A DNA stretch of 64,000 bases from assembly GCA_041648735.1 (NCBI GenBank), contig JBAZOO010000018.1, positions 1 through 64,000 of the forward strand, read 5' to 3'. Below, one piece after another: positions 56,455 through 63,780 of this stretch. The number at the start of each line of letters is the position of its first letter. The stretch's first letter is position 1. The notes beneath the pieces were generated by a model. That model saw only the letters and a list, made by a program, of their open reading frames with translations, did not search any database and was not told the origin of the DNA. Made by a program: the position numbers and the translations under genes. Source of the stretch: JBAZOO01 sp041648735 (GTDB lineage: Bacteria; Verrucomicrobiota; Lentisphaeria; Oligosphaerales; CAITYL01).

Positions 56455-57498
56455 CTAAAACGATGGATTATGGCCGCCGTTCCGCCGCGCCAGCGCCGCC
56501 CGCTGCCGCGCCTGGTCGGCGGCCAGCAGGCGGAACGGCACCGGCCAATAGCCGGCGCGGAAGGCGCGATCCGGCGCGGACAGGCCCGAACGCCAGCGCC
56601 GCTGCCGTCCCGCCGGCGGTTCGCCAAACCGTGGTGCCGCCGCCCCCAGCGCCTTGCCCACCGCGGCGGCCAACCATTGGTTGCGCGGGCAGTAATCGTG
56701 CGGAAAGGCGGGCAGCCAGCACTCGGCCCGGGCGAGGGCGGCCTGCCAATCCGGCCGTTCCGGCCAGAGCGCCGCCCGCAACTTCGGGGAAGCGGCCAGT
56801 TGCCCAAGGGAGGTGCCGGGGAGCAGTTTTCCCTGAAATGGGTCGGCAATCCAGGAGCGCCCCGCCTTGCGGAGTTCGCAGATGGCATGGGGGGAGGCGC
56901 CGGTCGCCGGATTGCGGAGATAGATGATCTGGGTGTCGAACCCCCGTTGGTAGGCCAGTTCACAGAGCACCCAGGCCTGGCGGTCGCAGAGGCCGCGCCC
57001 CGTCTCCCAGACGGCCATGGGCCATGGGAGGTGCGGCCGCGGCGGCTCGGCGGCGGCCAGCCGGCCATGCACCGCCGCGGCCAAGGTGGCAAGGGTGGCG
57101 TGGGGCTCGTCGGCCGTGCCGGCGAGGATCTCCGCCGCCAGCCGGTGGAAGAACCACGCTTGCCGCCAGCGCTGGAAATCCCACGGGCTGAACCCGTCGG
57201 TGAGGAAGGCCGGCTCGACACCGGCGTCGCGGCACAGCCTTTCCGCCAGCCTGGAGGGGGGCGCCGCCGGCAGTTGCCCCCCGAGGAGCCGGGTCGCCAG
57301 CGCCAGGGCCTTCTCCTCCTTTCCCGTCGCCACGGCGGCGAGCCATTCCCGCGCCAGCGTCGGATCCGCGGCCCGGTCCGGTGGTGGTGGCGGCGTGGCC
57401 TGGCCGCAGCCGGTCGGGAGGATGAGCGCCGCCAAAAGCGCCAGCGCTCCGGCCAGCAGCCGGCGCGGGAATCCCAGGCGGCGTGGCGGCACGGCCAT
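56455..57498 (-). CDS. Transglutaminase-like lipoprotein
   Basis: A 347-residue exported protein with a lipoprotein signal (LILPTGC at residues 25-31). The mature part carries a transglutaminase-like papain fold: the cysteine in GRGLCDRQAWVLCELAYQRG, histidine in GASPHAICEL and aspartate in RSWIADPFQGKLL give the expected Cys-His-Asp order. A partly helical N-terminal region (about 40-170) precedes it. Such domains act as proteases or peptide ligases at the cell surface. ATG 57498 starts the signal peptide; in-frame sequence upstream is not family-like. It is transcribed towards leuS, 220 bp away. Substrate unknown. Confidence 0.75.
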   Translation of the reverse strand: MAVPPRRLGFPRRLLAGALALLAALILPTGCGQATPPPPPDRAADPTLAREWLAAVATGKEEKALALATRLLGGQLPAAPPSRLAERLCRDAGVEPAFLTDGFSPWDFQRWRQAWFFHRLAAEILAGTADEPHATLATLAAAVHGRLAAAEPPRPHLPWPMAVWETGRGLCDRQAWVLCELAYQRGFDTQIIYLRNPATGASPHAICELRKAGRSWIADPFQGKLLPGTSLGQLAASPKLRAALWPERPDWQAALARAECWLPAFPHDYCPRNQWLAAAVGKALGAAAPRFGEPPAGRQRRWRSGLSAPDRAFRAGYWPVPFRLLAADQARQRAALARRNGGHNPSF

Positions 57499-57658
57499 GG
57501 TCAGGCGACGCCCAGCCGGCGGCGCCGCGCCACCGGGCCGTGGTGCGACCCCTTGGGGGTGCCTTGGACGATCAGGGGGTTGGGCATGGGGCACCTCGCG
57601 GAATGGAGTTGGCGGCCGGCACGCATTTTTGGGGCTCATACCCTGTAAAACGAAAAGC

Positions 57659-57687
57659 TTCACCACGAAGCCACGAAGGACACGAAG
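57659..57687 (+). repeat. ACGAAG tandem repeat of the dispersed intergenic family
   Basis: ACGAAG occurs at 57665, 57673 and 57682 (8-9 nt apart), following TTCACC. TCGTGGTGAA at about 57742-57751 is complementary to the start, giving an imperfect inverted arrangement around about 65 bp. The texture matches the 80-108 and 29020-29055 copies. It occupies the gap between the lipoprotein and rhamnulokinase genes. Confidence 0.45.
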
Positions 57688-57760
57688 TCAAAGCGAAGTT
57701 TTTTCTGGTCAACCGGCACGCTTCGATCCGTCTTTGTGCCGTCGTGGTGAACAATCGCTG

Positions 57761-59236
57761 TCAGCGGGAGAAGGCGCGGAAGCGGCGGTAGGCGGCGTCC
57801 CAGGCGCTGGCGTCATGGCTGTCGTAGGCCAGGAGGGGGAAGGAGTGGCGGACGACTTCGCGGGCGGCGTCGAGGTCGGGGAGGAGGCCGGCGCCGATGG
57901 CCTGGCAGAGGAGGTTGCCGATGGCGGTGGCTTCGGTGGGGCCGGCAATGACCGGCCGCTGGAGGGCGTTGGCGGTGAGCTGGTTGAGGAAGGTGTCCTT
58001 GCTGCCGCCGCCGACCAGGTGGAGGCGGTTGATGGGCTGGCCGGTGAGGGTTTCCAGCTCCTCGACGGTCTGGCGGTAGCGCAGGGCGAGCGATTCCTGG
58101 GCGCAGCGGATGACCTGGCCGGGGGTTTCGGGCACGGGCTGGCCGGTCTCGCGGCAGAAGGCCTGGATGCGCGCCGGCATGTCGCCGGGGGTGAGGAAGC
58201 GGTTGTCGTTGGGGGCGATGAGGCTGCGGAACGGTTCGACCGCCTCCGCTTCGGCCTGGAGTTCGGCGAAGCTGTAGGCCTCGCCCTGGCGTTTCCAGGT
58301 GGCGCGCGATTCCTGGACGAGCCAGAGCCCCATGATGTTCTTCAGCAGGCGGATGCGGCCGCCGACGCCGCCCTCGTTGGTGAAGTTGAGGCGGAGCGCC
58401 TCGGGGGTGAGGCAGGGTTCGGCGGTTTCGACGCCGAGCAGGCTCCAGGTGCCGCTGCTGAGGTAGGCCCAGCCGGGCTCGGCGGTGGCGGGCACGGCGG
58501 CGACGGCGCAGGCGGTGTCGTGGCCGGCCACGAACCAGACGGGGATGGCCGGGCAGTTCAGCTCGGCGCGGATTGCCGCGCGCAGGCTGCCGGCGCGGGT
58601 GCCGGGCTGGACGAGGTCGGGGAAGATGCGGCGGGGGAGGCCGGCGCGGCGGATCAGCTCCTCGTCCCAGGCGCGGGTGCGGGCGTTGAGCAGCGAGCTG
58701 GTGCTGGCGATGGTGTATTCGGCGGCGGCGGTGCCGCTGAAGAGGCAGGTGAGGGCGTCGGGCATGAAGAGCAGGCCGGCGGCGGCGTCGAGGGCGGGTT
58801 CGCCGGCGCGGCGCATGGCGGCGAGCTGGTAGATGCTGTTGAAGTCCATGAACTGGATGCCGGCGTGGGCATAGAGTTCGGCGGCGGGGATGAGGGTGGC
58901 GTGGACGTGGGGCTGGATGTCGGCCAGGCGCGGGTCGCGGTAGCAGCGGGGGAAGCCGAGGAAGGCGCCGCTGGCGTCGGTCAGGGCGAAGTCCACCCCC
59001 CAGGTGTCGATGGCGAGGCCGGCGAGGTCGGCGCCGCGCTCCAAGGTTTTCCGGAGCCCCGTCTTGAGTTCCTGGAAGAGGCCGAGCAGGTTCCAGAAGA
59101 GGCCGCCGTTGACGTCGATGGGGCCGTTCTCGAAGCGGTGGGTCTCCTCCAGCTCCAGCTTGCCGTCGTGGAAGGTGCCGAGGATGGCGCGGCCGCTGGA
59201 GGCGCCGAGGTCGAAGGCGAGGAATTGCGTGGGCAT
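57761..59236 (-). CDS. rhaB: Rhamnulokinase
   Basis: A 491-residue FGGY-family sugar kinase. It begins FLAFDLGASSGRAILGTF (phosphate 1), has GLAIDTWGVDFALTD, the AGHDTACAVAAVP motif, YLSSGTWSLLGVE and LHLVGGGSKDTFLNQLTAN with GPTEATAIGN. The WGVDFAL and SGTWSLLG blocks favour rhamnulokinase over glycerol or xylulose kinases. It phosphorylates L-rhamnulose before aldolase cleavage, so the organism probably degrades rhamnose-containing polysaccharide. No rhamnose isomerase, aldolase or transporter is adjacent. The GDT1-ferritin gene lies 47 bp upstream on the same strand. Confidence 0.9.
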   Translation of the reverse strand: MPTQFLAFDLGASSGRAILGTFHDGKLELEETHRFENGPIDVNGGLFWNLLGLFQELKTGLRKTLERGADLAGLAIDTWGVDFALTDASGAFLGFPRCYRDPRLADIQPHVHATLIPAAELYAHAGIQFMDFNSIYQLAAMRRAGEPALDAAAGLLFMPDALTCLFSGTAAAEYTIASTSSLLNARTRAWDEELIRRAGLPRRIFPDLVQPGTRAGSLRAAIRAELNCPAIPVWFVAGHDTACAVAAVPATAEPGWAYLSSGTWSLLGVETAEPCLTPEALRLNFTNEGGVGGRIRLLKNIMGLWLVQESRATWKRQGEAYSFAELQAEAEAVEPFRSLIAPNDNRFLTPGDMPARIQAFCRETGQPVPETPGQVIRCAQESLALRYRQTVEELETLTGQPINRLHLVGGGSKDTFLNQLTANALQRPVIAGPTEATAIGNLLCQAIGAGLLPDLDAAREVVRHSFPLLAYDSHDASAWDAAYRRFRAFSR

Positions 59237-59283
59237 GGCGGTCTTCCTTTACGCAGCAAAGGCGGAAAGCGGGTCGCGGCGGT

Positions 59284-60114
59284 TCAGGCCGCGGCGGGGG
59301 GGCGGTGGTCGAGGAGGGCGGCGAGCAGGCGGGTGTGGCGGATCTCCTCGGCGGCGAGGAGGCGGAAGGCGTCGCGCACCGGCGGGAGGTTGGTGAGGCG
59401 GGCTAGGGCCAGGTAGAAGCCGACCGCCTTTTCCTCTTCGCGCAGGGCTTCGCGGATGACATCTTCGGCGGCCGCGGCGGCGGGCCAGGCCGGGGGGAGG
59501 GTTGGCGGGGCGGCGGCGTGGGCGAGGAGCGGCTGCGCCGCGGCGGCCGGCAATTGCTGGTCGAGGCCGCCGCCGGCGGTGGCGAGCTGGGGATGGGCGT
59601 CCAGGGCTTCCAGGTGATGGCGGTGCTGGCGTTCGTCGGCGGCAATGGCCAGGAGGGTCTGGCGCGCCGGGCCGGCGGGGAGCTGGGCGGCCAGGGAGTC
59701 GAAGAGGTCGGCGGCCTGTTCCTCGAAGCGGCGGGCCTGGGTGATGACCAGGTTGAAGACGAAGCCGGCGTGGGGCGGCGCGGCCGCGGCGGTTTCGGCC
59801 GCGCGTTTCGCCGCCGCCGCCGGGGCCGGCGCCTGGCGGGCCAGGTTGACCAGCAGGACGACGCCGACGACGATGAACAGCACCGCCGAGCCCAAGGTCA
59901 TGAGCTTGGGGTCGAGGAAGCGCTTGAGCAGTTCGCCAAAGGCGACGGCCAGGGCGGTGGTGCAGAGCAGGGCCAGGGAGGCGCCGATGAAGACGGGCCA
60001 GGGGGAGGGTGAGCGGCTGGTGAAGGCGAGGGCGGCGAGCTGCGTCTTGTCCCCCAGTTCGGCGATGAAGACCAGGCCGAAGCAGAGGAACATCATCTTG
60101 GAATCGAACTGCAT
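59284..60114 (-). CDS. GDT1/TMEM165-type cation transporter half fused to a ferritin-like diiron domain
   Basis: A 276-residue fusion. Residues 1-95 form one UPF0016/GDT1 repeat: three membrane helices with the signature ELGDKTQ at 19-25 in helix 1. GDT1 proteins move Mn2+ or Ca2+ in exchange for protons; single-repeat forms act as dimers. After an Ala/Pro linker, residues 117-270 look like a four-helix ferritin/rubrerythrin bundle split by a low-complexity insert: RRFEEQAADLF, ADERQHRHHLEAL (E161/H164), ALREEEKAVGFY and AAEEIRHTRLL (E257/H260) give the E...ExxH...E...ExxH ligand pattern. Manganese or iron handling at the membrane is the likely role. I know of no described protein with this pairing. 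Confidence 0.82.
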   Translation of the reverse strand: MQFDSKMMFLCFGLVFIAELGDKTQLAALAFTSRSPSPWPVFIGASLALLCTTALAVAFGELLKRFLDPKLMTLGSAVLFIVVGVVLLVNLARQAPAPAAAAKRAAETAAAAPPHAGFVFNLVITQARRFEEQAADLFDSLAAQLPAGPARQTLLAIAADERQHRHHLEALDAHPQLATAGGGLDQQLPAAAAQPLLAHAAAPPTLPPAWPAAAAAEDVIREALREEEKAVGFYLALARLTNLPPVRDAFRLLAAEEIRHTRLLAALLDHRPPAAA

Positions 60115-60133
60115 GGCGGCGCCTCTTCGGGGC

Positions 60134-61147
60134 TCACTCGAAGATTTGGACGCGATGGTCGGGGCGGATTTGGCCGAGGTATTCCTCGAAGCGCCTCTTC
60201 TCCTGCTCCAGCTTCAGGCGGTTCTCGATGCGCTGGGCCAGTTCCGGCGTGAGCGTCGCCGCTGCCGCGGCCTCCTGCTCCACGACCTTGAGGAAGGCGA
60301 TCCCGTCCTTGCCTTGCACCGGTCCGCTCACCTGCCCCTGGGCGAGGCTGGCCACCGCGGCGGCCATCTCCGGCTGCAAGTCGCCGGGCGTGACCCAGCC
60401 CAGGTCGCCGCCGGCCTCGGGGTTGGGGCCTTCGGAGAACTGCTTGACCAGCCAGGCGAAATCGGCCTTCTCCGCCAGCAGCTTCCCGATCTGGGCGCGG
60501 ATGGCGGCCAGGTCGCCGGCGTGCTTGCCGTCGGTTTTGAGGAAGAGCATGGCGAGGCGGAGGCGGCGCGGCTTGGCGAACTCGGTGGCGTGGGCGTCGT
60601 AGTAGGCCTGGACCTCCTTGGGGGAGATCCGCACCGGCCGGCGGATCAGTTCGTCCACCAGCAGGTCAACCGCCACCAGCTTGCGCACCTTCTCCTCGAA
60701 CTCGGGGAAGGTCTGGCCGCGCTCGAAGAGGCTCTTCTCGAACTGCTCGCGGTTGCCGCCGGCCTCGGCGACCAGGATGCTGTCCAGCCGCCGCTGGACG
60801 AGTTCCTGGGGCACCTTGTAACCCTTCGCCTTGAAGTCGGCGTAGAGCAGTTCGTTCTCGACCAAGGTGCGCACGACCTTGCGGCGCAGCTCCTGGAGCT
60901 GGCGCTCCAGCGCCTCCCCCTGGTACTGGCGGGCGAGTTCCCGGATGGTCTGCGGCCGGATCTGGGCATCCACGTCCTGCAAGGTGATCAGCTCGTCATT
61001 GACCGCGGCGACAATGGCATTGGTGTAGAGGGGCTTGGCGGCGGCGGGAGCTTGTTGGGCCAGCAGCCGCGGCGCCGCGGCGGCGGCGGCCAGGGCGGCG
61101 GCCAGGGCCAGGCCAGCCAGGAAACGGGGGCGGGGGGCGCGGATCAT
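60134..61147 (-). CDS. SurA-like periplasmic peptidyl-prolyl isomerase
   Basis: A 337-residue exported foldase. A signal peptide (residues 1-30, ...PRLLAQQ) is followed by a SurA N-terminal-like helical chaperone region (AIVAAVNDELITLQDVDAQI ... VENELLYADFKAKGY) and one parvulin-type PPIase domain (about 195-300; RRLRLAMLFLKTD, FAWLVKQFSEGPNPEAGGDLGWVTPGDL, GQVSGPVQGKDGIAFLKVVE). SurA escorts outer-membrane proteins, and this one has a single isomerase domain rather than two. GAGGAG lies upstream of ATG 61147. It is 19 bp upstream of the GDT1-ferritin gene on the same strand, probably in one transcript. Confidence 0.88.
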   Translation of the reverse strand: MIRAPRPRFLAGLALAAALAAAAAAPRLLAQQAPAAAKPLYTNAIVAAVNDELITLQDVDAQIRPQTIRELARQYQGEALERQLQELRRKVVRTLVENELLYADFKAKGYKVPQELVQRRLDSILVAEAGGNREQFEKSLFERGQTFPEFEEKVRKLVAVDLLVDELIRRPVRISPKEVQAYYDAHATEFAKPRRLRLAMLFLKTDGKHAGDLAAIRAQIGKLLAEKADFAWLVKQFSEGPNPEAGGDLGWVTPGDLQPEMAAAVASLAQGQVSGPVQGKDGIAFLKVVEQEAAAAATLTPELAQRIENRLKLEQEKRRFEEYLGQIRPDHRVQIFE

Positions 61148-61320
61148 GGGGCGGGGACTCCTCTGTGCCGGCCGCCGGGCTTGCCGGCGCACGGACAGCG
61201 GACAACGTAATCCGCCAAACGGCGCTGGCAATTGGGCGGGCATGGGTGCTACAGCATGGGCGCCGGCAGCGGGCCGGTTCCGGTTTCCATGGCGGGGCTC
61301 GCCTTCCCGAGGCGCCATCA

Positions 61321-61686
61321 TGCCGAAGATTTCCATCCGCCGCCTGGCCCTCCCCCTGTTCCTCTGCCTGGCCTGCCGCCCCTGACCGGGGCGGCGGCGG
61401 GCGCCGGCGGGTTTCGAGCCCCGGTCTGAACTCGGCCTCTACGCCACCCTGGTCTGCCTGGCCGCTCCGGCCACCATGGCCGATCGCCCGGCCACGGCAT
61501 TTTCATCCTCGCTGACGGCATGGGCTACGGCGCGCTCCCGCCGGCCGAACTCGACAATCTCCGCGCCGACCCGGAGGAGCGGCACAGCCTCGCCGACCGC
61601 GAACCGGCGCGCCTCGCCCGCATGGTCGCCGACCGCGAAACTTGGTTCGAGGAGGTTGAGGCCGACCGCCGCCAGTGCGCGGACGC
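61321..61686 (+). pseudogene. Collapsed sulfatase relic
   Basis: A signal-peptide-like start (MPKISIRRLALPLFLCLACRP, then stop at 61386) is followed in another frame by GHGIFILADGMGYGAL, matching the N-terminal metal-binding FILADDLGYGD segment of arylsulfatases. Directly behind it is LPPAELDNLRADPEERHSLA and a helix ending TWFEEVEADRR, the usual sulfatase C-terminus. The whole catalytic middle, including the formylglycine Cys/Ser motif, is gone. It is a second case in this window where a long gene is reduced to its two ends. Confidence 0.6.
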
Positions 61687-61690
61687 CGGC

Positions 61691-61717
61691 TTGACTTTGC
61701 CGGGGCGGGGGTATGGT
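61691..61717 (+). promoter_or_regulatory. Possible promoter of the coiled-coil protein gene
   Basis: TTGACT (61691-61696), a 15-bp spacer and TATGGT (61712-61717) lie 63 bp before the next gene's ATG. The spacer is shorter than optimal. The site lies at the end of the sulfatase relic. Confidence 0.3.
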
Positions 61718-61780
61718 TTGTCCTTTCCCCGGGTGCCGCCGGACAGGCGGTGGCGGGCGGGCAACCGTGGAGCGCGGACG

Positions 61781-62584
61781 ATGGCCGGCAAAAAAAAGAT
61801 GGGCGGGCGGTGGACAAACCGGCTTTGGCTGATTATGGTATCGCTTTTGTGTTTCGGCCCCTTGCGGGGGGCGGAGACCGAATCCGCGGTTCCGGCGGGC
61901 TTGCAGGCGCAGCTCCAAGAGGAGCGCATGGCGCGGCAGGTGGCGGAACAGCGGGTCGCCGAGTTGAGTCTGGCCTTGGTGCGGACGGAACGGGAGCTGG
62001 AAAAGCGGCGGGCGCAAAGCGCGGAGCTGCTGCTGGCCTCCCGGAAGTTGCAGGAAGGGCTGGACGGGCTGCAGGTGCGCGTGGCGTCCCTGTTGCTTGG
62101 GGACGGCAAGCGGTTCCCGGACGAGGCGCTGGCGGCAGTGGTGGCTGGCCTGCGGACAAGGCAGGCGGAGGCGCAAGCGCTCACCGGCGCGGTGCGCGAG
62201 TTCGGCCAGTATCTGTCGCCGGTCCTGGACACGTTGGCGATGAGCGATTCATTGCGGCGGGAAGTCCGGGAGCGGATGGCCGGAGCAATGCGGGCGTGTG
62301 ATCGTTGGGATGCGCTGCCGCCGTTAGTCGCCAGGCGAGGCGGGTTGGCTGCTCCCCGAGAATGTCGCGTGTTGGCGGTGAATCCGGAGTTGGGTGTGAT
62401 CGCGCTGGATGCCGGAGCGGCGGCGGGGATGCGTCCCGGGTCGTGGTGGCAGGTGCGGGATCAAGATCGGGAAGTGGCGCGGGTCCGCGTCATTGAAGTT
62501 CGTTCCAGTCTCAGTGCCGCCCAGGTGGTGGAAGGTCGGATTGACCGTCTCGCCCCGGGGCTGACGGCGCAATGGAACGAGTGA
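61781..62584 (+). CDS. Exported coiled-coil protein of unknown function
   Basis: A 267-residue protein with a signal peptide (residues 1-34, ...LCFGPLRGAETES) and a long coiled coil (about 43-95; QLQEERMARQVAEQRVAELSLALV ... RTERELEKRRAQSAELL). A helical middle leads to a C-terminal beta-rich module (about 190-262; CRVLAVNPELGVIALDAGAAAGMRPGSWWQVRD ... VEGRIDRLAPG) of a kind often seen in PVC-group proteins next to coiled coils. Function unknown; a periplasmic structural role is likely. ATG 61781 has GGAG about 9 bp upstream. It precedes the ribosomal protein genes by 118 bp. Confidence 0.7.
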   Translation: MAGKKKMGGRWTNRLWLIMVSLLCFGPLRGAETESAVPAGLQAQLQEERMARQVAEQRVAELSLALVRTERELEKRRAQSAELLLASRKLQEGLDGLQVRVASLLLGDGKRFPDEALAAVVAGLRTRQAEAQALTGAVREFGQYLSPVLDTLAMSDSLRREVRERMAGAMRACDRWDALPPLVARRGGLAAPRECRVLAVNPELGVIALDAGAAAGMRPGSWWQVRDQDREVARVRVIEVRSSLSAAQVVEGRIDRLAPGLTAQWNE

Positions 62585-62647
62585 GACTTGCCCCCGAATC
62601 CATTTCCAGTGCATGGACATACGAAGATTGTGAAGAGCCGGGCGGAG

Positions 62648-62665
62648 CGCCCCGCCAGCGGGGCG
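62648..62665 (+). promoter_or_regulatory. Leader hairpin before rplV
   Basis: CGCCCCGC (62648-62655) pairs with GCGGGGCG (62658-62665), leaving a 2-nt (effectively 4-nt) loop, 38 bp before rplV. It could be an attenuator, an autoregulatory ribosomal-protein site or the terminator of the preceding gene. No T-tract follows. Confidence 0.35.
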
Positions 62666-62702
62666 GCGGACCGACCGGCAGGCAACAGCAGAGAGGCATG
62701 GA

Positions 62703-63038
62703 ATGCAAGCACAAGCCACAACGAAGAACGTGCGCATTTCGGCTTTCAAGGCCCGCGAAGTGACGCGGCTGATCCAGGGCAAGCCGGCGCAACAGGCGCT
62801 GGAGCTGGTCCAGCTCATCCCGCGGAAGGCGGCACGCCTGGTGGCGAAGACCTTGAAGTCGGCGATCAGCAACGCGGAGAGCACTGGCAAGGCCGATCCC
62901 GCGGTGCTGGTGATCCGGGAGGCGCAGGTGGGGGAAGCCGCCACCATGCGCCGGTTCCGCCCGAAGGCGCGCGGCATGGCGGGGCGCATTCGCAAACGCA
63001 GCAGCCATATCCGGATCGTGGTTTCGGATGGGCAGTGA
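62703..63038 (+). CDS. rplV: Ribosomal protein L22 (uL22)
   Basis: A 111-residue L22, lining the peptide exit tunnel. NVRISAFKAREVTRLIQGKPAQQAL, LVAKTLKSAISNAE and the C-terminal hairpin RFRPKARGMAGRIRKRSSHIRIVV are typical. A purine-rich AGAGAGG site precedes the ATG. It is followed by rpsC after 16 bp, in normal S10-operon order, but the genes usually upstream (rplB, rpsS) are absent; a coiled-coil protein gene takes their place, so the S10 operon is split here. Confidence 0.96.
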   Translation: MQAQATTKNVRISAFKAREVTRLIQGKPAQQALELVQLIPRKAARLVAKTLKSAISNAESTGKADPAVLVIREAQVGEAATMRRFRPKARGMAGRIRKRSSHIRIVVSDGQ

Positions 63039-63054
63039 ACGAGGGGTGTGAAAC

Positions 63055-63780
63055 GTGGGCCAAAAAGTCAATCCCATCGGGTTCCGAATCCCGATTACCA
63101 AAGCCTGGCAGTCCCGCTGGTTTGCCCGCAAGCCGGAATACGGGAGCCTGCTGCACGAGGATCTCAAGCTGCGCCAGTACGTGAAGGAGCAGTTGGCGCA
63201 AGCCGCGGTCTCCAAGGTCACGGTTGAGCGTTTCGCCAACCGGGTGCGGGTGACGGTCCATTCGGGCCGCCCCGGCCTGGTGATTGGGCGCAAGGGCACG
63301 GAGATTGACCGCCTGAAAGGTGAGCTGGTCAAGCTCACGGGCGGCAAGGAAGTGTACCTGGAGATCAAGGAAGTGTCGCAGCCGGAGACCGATGCCCAGC
63401 TCGTGGCGGAGAACGTCGCCCAGCAGTTGGAGCGGCGGATCGGTTTCAAGCGGGCGATGAAGCGGTCGATCCAGACGGCGCTGGAACAGGGCGCCCTGGG
63501 GATGAAGATCCGCTGTTCGGGGCGGCTCGGCGGCGCCGAGCTGGCGCGGACCGAGGAGTTCCACGAGGGGAAGGTGCCGCTGCACACCCTCCGGGCCAAC
63601 CTCGACTATGGATTCACCGAGGCCCACACGGTCGCGGGCCAGATTGGCGTGAAAGTGTGGATTTGCAAACCGGAAGTGACGGAGGACGACAGCCATGGCC
63701 ATGATGCCAAAGCGCGTAAAGCACCGAAAAGTGCAAAAAGGCAACCGCGCGGGAAACGCAACGCGAAACAACAAGCTTGA
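63055..63780 (+). CDS. rpsC: Ribosomal protein S3 (uS3)
   Basis: A 241-residue S3 of the 30S head near the mRNA entry. It begins at GTG with GQKVNPIGFRIPITKAWQSRWFA, has the KH-domain block RPGLVIGRKGTEIDRLK and the C-terminal domain with IRCSGRLGGAELARTEEFHEGKVPLHTLRANLDYG. The basic tail (about residues 214-241) is longer than usual and overlaps the rplP start by 86 bp in another frame, implying coupling. Gene order rplV-rpsC-rplP is canonical. Confidence 0.96.
   Translation: MGQKVNPIGFRIPITKAWQSRWFARKPEYGSLLHEDLKLRQYVKEQLAQAAVSKVTVERFANRVRVTVHSGRPGLVIGRKGTEIDRLKGELVKLTGGKEVYLEIKEVSQPETDAQLVAENVAQQLERRIGFKRAMKRSIQTALEQGALGMKIRCSGRLGGAELARTEEFHEGKVPLHTLRANLDYGFTEAHTVAGQIGVKVWICKPEVTEDDSHGHDAKARKAPKSAKRQPRGKRNAKQQA

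Noticed and set aside
57742..57751. Inverted TTCACCACGA / TCGTGGTGAA pair as an insertion-sequence end
   Set aside because: The arms are short, enclose only about 70 bp and contain no transposase; better explained as part of the dispersed repeat.
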